Part shown: in pieces, positions 11,673-20,258 of the stretch
Layout of the letters: each line of letters begins with the position of its first letter
How positions within the stretch are numbered: position 1 is the stretch's first letter
The notes under the pieces: model-generated
The model's database searches: none
Seen by the model: the letters and a program-made list of their open reading frames with translations, nothing else
Told to the model about the DNA's origin: nothing
Origin: an uncultured Clostridia bacterium
Lineage (GTDB): Bacteria > Bacillota > Clostridia > Oscillospirales > Ruminococcaceae
Direction: 5' to 3'
Length of the DNA stretch: 64,000 nucleotides
Assembly (NCBI GenBank): GCA_946545645.1
Contig: CAMNNQ010000161.1
Location: 116,752-180,751, forward strand
Translations under genes and position numbers: made by a program

Positions 11673-12941
11673 ATGATAAAAAAATTTGCCGCGATCCTTG
11701 CAGCAGTAACGATCACTTGTGTATCTCTTGCATCCTGCGCTGACGGCCATAATTCATCCAGCACGACAGAATCCGCTGCTGCTTCCGTTACCGACGCATC
11801 ACAGATCACACTTCCTCCTGTCGAGAGCCAGTCCGGCGAAGGGACTGCAAGCCCTGAGCAGCAGGAACAGAAGATCCCCGAGCCTTCTCTTACCGTAGAC
11901 GGTAATAAGATCGATATTTCTAATTCCGATCTTGTAATGTGCACAGTTGACGGAGTTGATATCGACTTTGAGCTTTTCAGATACTATTTTATGTATACGC
12001 TTTACAACAACTATCGTGGTAACGCCGCTGCTATTGCTGCAAGCGAAGATATGAATAAAGCCTTTCTTGAAAAGGTCATGACCTCCATCAAGATCGATAA
12101 GGCGACTTCTAAGCTCGCTGCAGAAAACAAGATAGAGCTTACAGCAGATGAGCTGAAGGAAGTCGATGATAAGATCGAGGAGACCAAAAAGAACTACACT
12201 TCCGAAGATCAGTTCCAGAATGCTATGAAATCCGCCTACCTTACTCCCGAGATCTACAAGAATCTCCTCATTCAAAACAAGATATATGATAAAATGTATA
12301 AGACACTTTTCACAAACGGCGGAAAATATGCGACATCGGCTGAGGAATTCAAGAAGATCGTCAAGGATAACGATAAATACAGCAGAGTCATCCACATCCT
12401 TATCCCCTTCTATTGTAAAGCCGAATTGACAGATGAATCTGTTGCATCAGAATATGAGAACTACAATCTTTCCCAGAAGGGCAAAGCCAAGCAAGCTGCA
12501 TATAACGCTCTCAGCGATGAAGACAAAGCAAAAGTCAAAGAAGAAGCTAAGAAAGTTGCTGATGAAGTCCTTGAAAAAGCCAAAAAGGGCGATGACTTTG
12601 CTAAACTCATTACAGAATATGGCTGGGATCCCGGAATGGAATACTCCCCCGAAGGATACTATATTATAAAAGACAACTCCCCGTTTATCAAGGAGTTTAC
12701 TGACAAGAGCTTTGAGCTGAAGGAAAACGAGATAAGCGATCTTGTTGAATCGTCTGCTTACGGCTGGTTCATAATTAAGAGACTGCCTGTTGATATGGAC
12801 TATGTTGAGAAAAACCTCGATGCAATGATCGAAGAATATCACAAACCCGCACTCAACAAACTTTACAGCGACACGATCGATTCTCTTAAGATCGAAAAAA
12901 GCGAATACATCGATAAGCTCCTTGCTACAAGCATTACATGA
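11673..12941 (+). CDS. peptidylprolyl isomerase lipoprotein (PrsA/SurA-like foldase)
   Basis: lipobox SLASC; SurA-like N-terminal helices and parvulin-like region (RVIHILIPF ... GWFIIKRLP). Confidence 0.82.
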   Translation: MIKKFAAILAAVTITCVSLASCADGHNSSSTTESAAASVTDASQITLPPVESQSGEGTASPEQQEQKIPEPSLTVDGNKIDISNSDLVMCTVDGVDIDFELFRYYFMYTLYNNYRGNAAAIAASEDMNKAFLEKVMTSIKIDKATSKLAAENKIELTADELKEVDDKIEETKKNYTSEDQFQNAMKSAYLTPEIYKNLLIQNKIYDKMYKTLFTNGGKYATSAEEFKKIVKDNDKYSRVIHILIPFYCKAELTDESVASEYENYNLSQKGKAKQAAYNALSDEDKAKVKEEAKKVADEVLEKAKKGDDFAKLITEYGWDPGMEYSPEGYYIIKDNSPFIKEFTDKSFELKENEISDLVESSAYGWFIIKRLPVDMDYVEKNLDAMIEEYHKPALNKLYSDTIDSLKIEKSEYIDKLLATSIT

Positions 12942-12952
12942 TAAAGATCCTT

Positions 12953-12985
12953 AGACCACTCGTCTCTGCGGGTGGTCTTGTTTTT
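12953..12985 (+). terminator. intrinsic terminator
   Basis: AGACCAC...GTGGTCT followed by TGTTTTTG. Confidence 0.75.
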
Positions 12986-12995
12986 GTCTGTTATA

Positions 12996-13024
12996 TTGAC
13001 ATCTGGGATTTATTCTGATATAAT
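12996..13024 (+). promoter_or_regulatory. sigma-A promoter TTGACA-17-TATAAT
   Basis: consensus boxes 12996-13001 and 13019-13024. Confidence 0.7.
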
Positions 13025-13041
13025 CTATTAGGGGTGTCGAT

Positions 13042-13800
13042 TTGTCTAATGAGAGATTTATCAAAGCGAGAGACAAAGTGATCTGCTCAGAACGGGAGAA
13101 AAAGGGTATCGGCACTCTCGGTGAAAAAACTCTGCACGCAGTTCTGAAAAACTATTTTGAGCCAAACGAAGAGAACCATGAGATACCTCTCGGAAAATTT
13201 GTCGCTGATATAGTGGGCGAACAGGGAGTAATCGAAATACAGACCCGCCAGTTCAACAGATTGGTACCAAAGCTTGAGAGCTTTCTTGAATACTGCAACG
13301 TTACTGTTGTTTATCCGATAGCTGCGGTCAAATATCTTTCATGGATCGACCTCGAGACAGGTGAAATGACTTCCAGACGCAAATCACCGAAAAAAGGCCG
13401 GATTTACGATGCAGTAAACGAGCTTTACCGTATTAAGTATACTTTGGATAATCCCAGGATGGGGCTGTGCCTTTGTATGCTGGAGCTCGAAGAGACCAGA
13501 TATCTCAACGGATGGTCAAGAAATAAAAAGCGAGGCTCAACGCGCTGCGACAGGATCCCCTCAGAGCTGGTAGAAGAGATACGTTTTGAAAAGCCTGAAG
13601 ATTATGCACTCTTTATCCCGGACGGGCTTTCTGAACAATTCACTTCTAAGGACTTCTCTGCTGCTGCGAAAATCAGCATATCAACAGCTCAGACAACATT
13701 AAACCTGCTTAGCTATCTGGGTCTGACAGAAAAATGCGGAAAATCATCCAGGTCATTTCTTTACAGAACAGCTTTACAGGCTCCCGAAAAAGAATTATAA
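13042..13800 (+). CDS. uncharacterised protein; possible PD-(D/E)XK-like fold plus C-terminal winged helix
   Basis: TTG start; KFVADIVGEQGVIEIQTRQF resembles D-x(n)-E-x-Q; C-term FSAAAKISISTAQTTLNLLSYLGLTEK resembles wHTH. Confidence 0.6.
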   Translation: MSNERFIKARDKVICSEREKKGIGTLGEKTLHAVLKNYFEPNEENHEIPLGKFVADIVGEQGVIEIQTRQFNRLVPKLESFLEYCNVTVVYPIAAVKYLSWIDLETGEMTSRRKSPKKGRIYDAVNELYRIKYTLDNPRMGLCLCMLELEETRYLNGWSRNKKRGSTRCDRIPSELVEEIRFEKPEDYALFIPDGLSEQFTSKDFSAAAKISISTAQTTLNLLSYLGLTEKCGKSSRSFLYRTALQAPEKEL

Positions 13801-13824
13801 CACTACAAAGGTGCATGATATAAA

Positions 13825-15237
13825 ATGAAGATGTTTAAAAGGCTTATAGCTGCGGTCACAGCAGCATTTACAATGCTGACGGCGGTTCCGATCACAGTTT
13901 CTGCGGTCACTTTCACACCGACTAACGGTGTAGATGATCAAGGAAAGCCTGTTCCTATTTATCTCTATTCCAAATCTGTTTTTATGATAGATCTGGACAG
14001 CGGATCCCCTATAACAGATATAAACAGCGATGAAAAGCTGGCAGCAGGATATCTTACTCAGCTAATGACCTGTGCGATAGTGCTTGACGAATTCAAAGGA
14101 AATGAAAAGAGACTTCGAGAGTCCTATGTTTCCGGCGACAGCGCTGCTTATGATGAGCTTTTCAACACAGGCGCTCCTACCGCCGATATCCAGCCCTATG
14201 AAGAAGTAAACTATTACGATCTTCTGGTCTCTATGATACTTTGCTCTTCCTGCGAAGCTGCAAATATAGTCGCGACAAATCTTTGCGAAAGCATCTTTGA
14301 GTTTACAATCAGGATGAATAACCGCGCATCTGAGCTGGGTATGAATAATACATCCTTCTCTTCCCCTCACGGATTGTTCACTATGCAGAATTACACTACT
14401 GCAAAGGATATGTCTATCCTATGCCGGTATCTTTATAATAATTATCCTGTATTTTCGGATATATGCAGCGAAACGATGATAACTCTTGAGCCGACTGAAG
14501 ACCATACCGAGGGAACAAATATATACAACAACAATCTGATGATAAATCCCTATTCGCCCTACTATTATAAGAATGCCTCCGGCATCAAGGTCTCTTCACA
14601 GGAAGATTCCGGGCGTTCTATGGTCTCATGCGCCAGCGAAGACGGCAGCACATATCTGACCGTTACAATGGGAGCACCATTTGAAAAAACCGAAGCAGAT
14701 ATAAAAAAGGGGCAGAACGATCCGGATTCGATATACGGCGATGATTATGTCCAGTATAATATTCTTGATCATACATCCCTTTACAGATGGGCATTCGGCT
14801 CACTCGACCATGTAGATTTCATCAACCCGAACAGCGAGATCACAGATGCAAAAGTCGAGTTCGGCGATGGAGCGGATTATGTTAATCTTAAGCCTTCCGG
14901 CGGGATCAATATACTATGGCCTTCAGATCTTGAAACCTCTGTCGTTAAACATGATGTGACCGTATACAAGAATATCATCGCCCCGGTCGAAAAAGGAGAT
15001 GTACTTGGAAAGCTAGTCCTGACATATAACGGCGAAGTCCTCAAATCTGTCGATCTGATCGCTACAGCATCTATCAAGCGTTCAAAAAAGAGTTCGACTC
15101 TTCGTATCGCAGCCTCATATTTCAGATCAAATGAATTTAAATGGGCTGTTTTCATTATAGTAATGTTGTTTTCTATCTATGGCATCGGATACTTCCTATA
15201 TTTACAGCTCAAATATCTAAAGATAAACAAAAAATAA
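13825..15237 (+). CDS. D-alanyl-D-alanine carboxypeptidase (DacF/S11-like) homologue, apparently catalytically degenerate
   Basis: overall S11 layout, signal peptide, C-terminal TM helix; SxxK, SxN and KTG motifs replaced (see findings). Confidence 0.75.
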   Translation: MKMFKRLIAAVTAAFTMLTAVPITVSAVTFTPTNGVDDQGKPVPIYLYSKSVFMIDLDSGSPITDINSDEKLAAGYLTQLMTCAIVLDEFKGNEKRLRESYVSGDSAAYDELFNTGAPTADIQPYEEVNYYDLLVSMILCSSCEAANIVATNLCESIFEFTIRMNNRASELGMNNTSFSSPHGLFTMQNYTTAKDMSILCRYLYNNYPVFSDICSETMITLEPTEDHTEGTNIYNNNLMINPYSPYYYKNASGIKVSSQEDSGRSMVSCASEDGSTYLTVTMGAPFEKTEADIKKGQNDPDSIYGDDYVQYNILDHTSLYRWAFGSLDHVDFINPNSEITDAKVEFGDGADYVNLKPSGGINILWPSDLETSVVKHDVTVYKNIIAPVEKGDVLGKLVLTYNGEVLKSVDLIATASIKRSKKSSTLRIAASYFRSNEFKWAVFIIVMLFSIYGIGYFLYLQLKYLKINKK

Positions 15238-15258
15238 GCTGCAAGTTAAGATCACAAA

Positions 15259-15285
15259 AACGCCCCGTTATATAAACGGGGCGTT
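15259..15285. terminator. bidirectional intrinsic terminator
   Basis: AACGCCCCGTT-ATATA-AACGGGGCGTT, followed by TTATT. Confidence 0.85.
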
Positions 15286-15317
15286 TTATTATAGGAGCAC
15301 ATTATAAAGCCATCTGA

Positions 15318-16697
15318 TCATTCCGCTGCTTCCAACTTTTCTACGGCCTTTAACATTATAGCACATTCAAGACGCTTTTTCTGGATCTCACAGGCGATCT
15401 TATAAGAAGTATGGATATCACCGGTATAAAGATAATTATTTGCATTGCATCCACCGCTGCAGAAGAATTTTGCCCAGCACTTGATGCAATCTGGTTTTGT
15501 ATATACGTGTGAATGAGCAAACTCTTTTTTGATATCGTAATTAAATGAGCCGTCATTGACATTTCCCATTTTGAATTTCTCGATACCAACAAACTGATGG
15601 CAGGGATAAATATCACCGTCCGGAGATACTGCAACATATTCATTTCCGCTTCCGCAGCCTTTCAGACGCTTGATAGCACAAGGCCCCTGATCAAGATCGA
15701 GCATGAAGTGGAAGAAATTTATGAACTTCCCTTCACTTCTGATCTTAGAGATTTTCTCAGCAAGCACCTCATATTCTTTAAAGATCCTTGGGAGATCACC
15801 GTCAGTGATTGCATAAGGCTGCTTAGGATCGGCAGTTACAGGCTCGACAGATATCTGCTCGAAGCCCAGGTCATAAAGATGCATCACATCGTTTGAGAAA
15901 TCAAGGTTGTATTTTGTATATGTACCGCGAACATAATAATCCTTATCTCCGCGCATCGGGACAAATTTTCTGAAATTCTCAACGATCCTGTCATAGCTGC
16001 CCGTTCCGTCGACCCTGGGGCGCATACGATCGTTGATCTCTTTGCGGCCGTCAATGGAAAGAACGACATTAGACATCTCATCATTGATGAACTGCATTTT
16101 ATCTTCTGTAAGGAGCATCCCGTTGGTAGTTATCGTAAAACGGATATGCTTATCGACCTTTTTCTCTTCCTCGCGGGCATAAGCAACTATCTGTTTAACG
16201 ACCTCAAAATTCATGAGAGGCTCGCCGCCAAAGAAATCGAGCTCCAGGAATTTTCTCTCAGCAGACATTTTAAGCAGAAAATCAATTGCTCTCTTGCCTG
16301 TTTCAAGATCCATCAGCATCCTGCCTCCGCCGAAATCTCCGGTAGATGCGAAACAATACTTGCATCTGAGATTACAATCATGAGCTACATGGAGGCACAT
16401 TGACTTGATAGGCGATGCGACAGAAGTATTAGCATATTTTTCGTAATCGTCCTCAGAAAAGAGTATACCGTCATTATATAACTCTTTTATCTCGGAGTAA
16501 CATTCTTTGATATCTGTCGGATCATAGAGCTTTGCAAGTTTAGCAAGAACTGCCTCCTGGCATTCATCCTCAAAAGGCGGTTCAACATTATCTAAAAGAT
16601 CATAAGTCAGATCGTCAATGATATGGACACCGCCGGTATTGACATCAAGCAGGATATTAAAGCCGGAGAGCTTGTATTTATGTATCATACTATTCAC
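15318..16697 (-). CDS. radical SAM SCIFF peptide maturase (thioether cross-link forming)
   Basis: CNLRCKYCFAS radical SAM motif; SPASM-type Cys cluster CIKCWAKFFCSGGCNANNY; directly downstream of SCIFF precursor. Confidence 0.93.
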   Translation of the reverse strand: MNSMIHKYKLSGFNILLDVNTGGVHIIDDLTYDLLDNVEPPFEDECQEAVLAKLAKLYDPTDIKECYSEIKELYNDGILFSEDDYEKYANTSVASPIKSMCLHVAHDCNLRCKYCFASTGDFGGGRMLMDLETGKRAIDFLLKMSAERKFLELDFFGGEPLMNFEVVKQIVAYAREEEKKVDKHIRFTITTNGMLLTEDKMQFINDEMSNVVLSIDGRKEINDRMRPRVDGTGSYDRIVENFRKFVPMRGDKDYYVRGTYTKYNLDFSNDVMHLYDLGFEQISVEPVTADPKQPYAITDGDLPRIFKEYEVLAEKISKIRSEGKFINFFHFMLDLDQGPCAIKRLKGCGSGNEYVAVSPDGDIYPCHQFVGIEKFKMGNVNDGSFNYDIKKEFAHSHVYTKPDCIKCWAKFFCSGGCNANNYLYTGDIHTSYKIACEIQKKRLECAIMLKAVEKLEAAE

Positions 16698-16778
16698 CCA
16701 TTTTCAAATTCGTGCAGAAATCTGCAATAAAAATTAAAGGGACATAACAATGCCCCTTCATATCCTGATAAATAAGGA

Positions 16779-16922
16779 TCAAGCCTCTTTTTCGCACTTC
16801 TGATTTGCAACAGTGCAGGAAGTCTTGCAAGCTGACTGACAGGAAGCCTGGCACTTGCCACAGCCGCCCTTAGCAGCAGACGCTTTGAGGTTAGCCTTGT
16901 TGATAGTCTTGATATGCTTCAT
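16779..16922 (-). CDS. scfA: SCIFF six-cysteine ranthipeptide precursor
   Basis: hand translation: MKHIKTINKANLKASAAKGGCGKCQASCQSACKTSCTVANQKCEKEA*; upstream GGAGG; below the ORF-track length cutoff. Confidence 0.95.
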   Translation of the reverse strand: MKHIKTINKANLKASAAKGGCGKCQASCQSACKTSCTVANQKCEKEA

Positions 16923-17053
16923 AATGAAACCTCCAAATCTTTATTTTACTTATTATATCATATACACGTCGAACTTATATGAAATATTTATGACGGAACA
17001 ATAAACATTTTCATATTATGAGCTAAATAAACGTTTTCCGAAAATAAAACAAT

Positions 17054-17458
17054 TTAAAACCGACTGTTTTTGCTGTTTACACCGGCAATTCCACCTACTG
17101 CTCCGCATAAGACAACAAATATCAGTTTTGTACTTCCTGCGAGTCCTTCTGAAGAACGAACAAAAATGATGCTGACAACAAACAGAACAAGAAAAATTAC
17201 GCTCCCGCAAACAGCACCAAGAAGCAGCCCGTTACGCCTGTTCCTTCTGGCACATATAAAACCTCCGCAGTATGCGCCAATGCACAGAGCCGCAGCAGTT
17301 ACTGCCGAAACCACACCCTCCGGAAGGTCGATCTTAGTCAAAACGAAAGAAAAAACAAGAACTATAATTAGAATAATCAGGATCCCCCACCCTGCTGCAA
17401 GCAGCGCCCGAGAAGCAGATAAATGTCTTATATTCCTGAAACGCTTTTGTTTTGTCAT
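17054..17458 (-). CDS. TIGR04086-like small membrane protein
   Basis: hydrophobic ~130 aa protein immediately next to SCIFF; this membrane family is typically SCIFF-linked. Confidence 0.75.
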   Translation of the reverse strand: MTKQKRFRNIRHLSASRALLAAGWGILIILIIVLVFSFVLTKIDLPEGVVSAVTAAALCIGAYCGGFICARRNRRNGLLLGAVCGSVIFLVLFVVSIIFVRSSEGLAGSTKLIFVVLCGAVGGIAGVNSKNSRF

Positions 17459-17553
17459 AAGAATCCCCTCCCTTTATCCATTGATATGCAGAGAGGGACC
17501 GCTATATAACAAAAGCGCCCGAAAAAATCGGACGTTTTCTGAAAAAAATCTGT

Positions 17554-17865
17554 TCATTCGTCGTGAGTAGTGAGATTCTTGGCGATAGCCCATTTCATTA
17601 CTCTGATCTTGGAACGATCTCCACCTGTTTCAATTACAACAGTATCATCCTTGATAGAGAAAACGATCCCGACAATACCACCGTTTGTGATGACTTCATC
17701 GCCGATCTCGAGATTATCTCTCATTGCAGCATCCTTGCGATCCTGCTTCTTCTGAGGACGGATGATAAAGAAGTAGAAAAAAACGATAACGAGAACGAGC
17801 GGGATAAACATTACAAGAGTGCTTCCGGTAGACTGTTCTTCAGCAAGAATTGCAACTAAATTCAT
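17554..17865 (-). CDS. yajC: preprotein translocase subunit YajC
   Basis: TM helix followed by FIIRPQKKQDRKDAAMRDNLEIGDEVITNGGIVGIV. Confidence 0.95.
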   Translation of the reverse strand: MNLVAILAEEQSTGSTLVMFIPLVLVIVFFYFFIIRPQKKQDRKDAAMRDNLEIGDEVITNGGIVGIVFSIKDDTVVIETGGDRSKIRVMKWAIAKNLTTHDE

Positions 17866-17941
17866 TTTACTTCCTCCATATCAAAAACTAAAATTTATTA
17901 TAACACACATGGAAGAGAAAATCAAGTCTTTTTTTGAAAAA

Positions 17942-19324
17942 TTACTTGTTCTTTATAAATCTGTCAATAGATTGAGCTGCTTTCTTGCCTGCACCCATAG
18001 CGAGAATAACAGTTGCGGCACCTGTAACAGCATCTCCGCCTGCAAATACACCGTCTTTAGTGGTACATTCATTCTCATCAACGATAAGGGTCCCTTTGGC
18101 ATTGGTCTCAAGACCGGGAGTTGTCATCCTGAGAAGCGGGTTCGGAGAAGTACCGATAGCCATAATAACTGTATCGACATCAAGAGTGAAGTCTGATCCC
18201 TCGATTGCTTTGGGGCTGCGCCTGCCTGAAGCATCCGGCTCTCCAAGCTCCATCTTAATGCATTCTATTCCCTTCACCTGACCGTTCTCATCCCCGATGA
18301 TCTTAGTTGGGTTAGTAAGGAGCATAAACTCTACTCCCTCTTCTCCGGCATGATGAACTTCTTCTTTTCTGGCAGGCAGCTCGTCCATAGATCTGCGATA
18401 AACGATAAAGACCTTCTCGGCTCCAAGTCTGAGTGCTGACCTTGCTGAATCCATAGCAACATTTCCGCCGCCTACAACCGCAACCTTTTTAGATCTAATA
18501 ATCGGTGTATAATGATCCTCAAGATAGGCTTTCATAAGGTTTATCCTAGTCAGATACTCATTAGCGGAATAAACTCCGATGAGATCCTCGCCTTCAATGC
18601 CCATAAATCTTGGCAATCCTGCACCGGATCCGATAAAGACAGCTTCAAATCCCATAGAGAACAGCTCGTCCACAGAAAGGACCTTGCCGATGACCATATT
18701 TGTCATGATCTTTACGCCCAGTTTCTCAAGGCCGTCAATCTCGCTCTGAACGATAGCCTTCGGAAGCCTGAACTCAGGGATACCGTACATCAGAACACCG
18801 CCGGCAGTATGGAAAGCCTCGAATACAGTAACATCATATCCAAGCTTTGCAAGATCTCCTGCCGCTGTTAATCCGGCAGGACCAGACCCTACAATGGCGA
18901 CCTTATGACCGTTATGCTCGCAAACGGTCGGAGCGAGCTCTTTTCCTCTCATATAATCTGCGCAAAAACGCTCAAGTCTGCCAATGCCGACAGGCTCACA
19001 CTTGATCCCACGAACACATTTGCTCTCGCACTGACGCTCCTGAGGACAAACTCTTCCGCAAACAGCAGGAAGAGCATTTGTCGACCTGATGATCTTATAT
19101 GCTTCTTCAAACTCCCCTGCTGCGACCTTAGCGATAAATTCAGGGATCCTGACACTTACAGGACATCCGGTCATGCAAGGACGATTTTTACAGTTCAGAC
19201 AGCGCTTAGCCTCATTAACAGCCTGTTCAGCGGTGTAGCCCTGGGAGACTTCCATGAAATTGCGGGCTCTTACTGCCGGATCCTGTTCTGTGATCGGTGT
19301 TTTCTTATTATCCATATTAGGCAT
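17942..19324 (-). CDS. gltA: NADPH-dependent glutamate synthase small-chain-like / NfnB-like flavoprotein
   Basis: CLNCKNRPCMTGCPV, GSGPAGLTAA, GGGNVAMDSAR, APTVCxx-type layout. Confidence 0.92.
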   Translation of the reverse strand: MPNMDNKKTPITEQDPAVRARNFMEVSQGYTAEQAVNEAKRCLNCKNRPCMTGCPVSVRIPEFIAKVAAGEFEEAYKIIRSTNALPAVCGRVCPQERQCESKCVRGIKCEPVGIGRLERFCADYMRGKELAPTVCEHNGHKVAIVGSGPAGLTAAGDLAKLGYDVTVFEAFHTAGGVLMYGIPEFRLPKAIVQSEIDGLEKLGVKIMTNMVIGKVLSVDELFSMGFEAVFIGSGAGLPRFMGIEGEDLIGVYSANEYLTRINLMKAYLEDHYTPIIRSKKVAVVGGGNVAMDSARSALRLGAEKVFIVYRRSMDELPARKEEVHHAGEEGVEFMLLTNPTKIIGDENGQVKGIECIKMELGEPDASGRRSPKAIEGSDFTLDVDTVIMAIGTSPNPLLRMTTPGLETNAKGTLIVDENECTTKDGVFAGGDAVTGAATVILAMGAGKKAAQSIDRFIKNK

Positions 19325-20160
19325 TATCTAACACCTCCGGTAAGCCTGCAAACATGATCTTTTTCATGCTCTTTATAAGTCGAGTTCCTGCGCATAAGCT
19401 CATCAAAATCCACTTGATGTCCGTCAAAATCCGGACCTTCTACGCAGGCATATCTGATTTTCCCGCCGACTTTGACCCTGCAGCAGCCGCACATACCTGT
19501 GCCGTCAACCATGATCGGATTAAGAGAGACCAGGGTCATGATCCCGTAAGGCTCAGTTACCTTGCAAACAAACTTCATCATCGGAACAGGGCCTATTGCA
19601 ATTACCTCATCGTAATCAGCTCCGCCTTCGATAAGTTCTTTGAGCTTGTTTGTAACAAATCCGTTATATCCGTAGCTTCCGTCATCAGTACAGATATAGA
19701 GGTCAGAGGATGCAGCTTTCATCTCTTTCTCAAGGATGATAAGATCCTTGTTTCTGAACCCGGCGATCATATCGACCTGAACACCCATACTGTGAAGTTT
19801 CTTGGCCTGCGGATATGCAATAGCGCACCCAACTCCGCCTCCAACTACTGCGATACGCTTAGCGCCGGACTTATATTCTGTTGCTACACCAAGAGGGCCT
19901 GCTACATCAAGAATAGAGTCTCCTTCTTCAAGCTGAGCAAGTCTCATGGTAGATGCACCGACGATCTGATATATAACAGAAATAGTACCCTTTTCTCTGT
20001 CATAATCTTCTATTGTAAATGGGACACGCTCTCCCAGTTCGTCAACTCGGAGTATAACGAACTGACCCGGTTCAGCTTTTGAAGCAATAAACGGTGCATC
20101 AATAACGATGAGGACGACCTGTTCATTGAGCTTTTCTTTTTTCAGGATCTTAAACATCAA
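19324..20160 (-). CDS. sulfide/dihydroorotate dehydrogenase-like FAD/NAD-binding protein (NfnA-like)
   Basis: FNR-like fold with C-terminal 2Fe-2S Cys motif DGTGMCGCCRVKVGGKIRYACVEGPDF; coupled to gltA. Confidence 0.92.
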   Translation of the reverse strand: MMFKILKKEKLNEQVVLIVIDAPFIASKAEPGQFVILRVDELGERVPFTIEDYDREKGTISVIYQIVGASTMRLAQLEEGDSILDVAGPLGVATEYKSGAKRIAVVGGGVGCAIAYPQAKKLHSMGVQVDMIAGFRNKDLIILEKEMKAASSDLYICTDDGSYGYNGFVTNKLKELIEGGADYDEVIAIGPVPMMKFVCKVTEPYGIMTLVSLNPIMVDGTGMCGCCRVKVGGKIRYACVEGPDFDGHQVDFDELMRRNSTYKEHEKDHVCRLTGGVR

Positions 20161-20198
20161 ACCACTTCCAAAAATAGATTATGCTTATAATAAAACAT

Positions 20199-20227
20199 AT
20201 TATACTATATTTTTCAGAGGATTGCAA
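20199..20227 (-). promoter_or_regulatory. sigma-A promoter TTGCAA-17-TATAAT
   Basis: minus-strand TTGCAA (20227-20222), TATAAT (20204-20199), upstream of the NfnA-like gene. Confidence 0.6.
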
Positions 20228-20258
20228 GACCTAAAAGTAAAATATTCATTTTATTATG

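Noticed and set aside
19354-20082. 242-aa plus-strand ORF
   Set aside because: Antisense to the NfnA-like gene.
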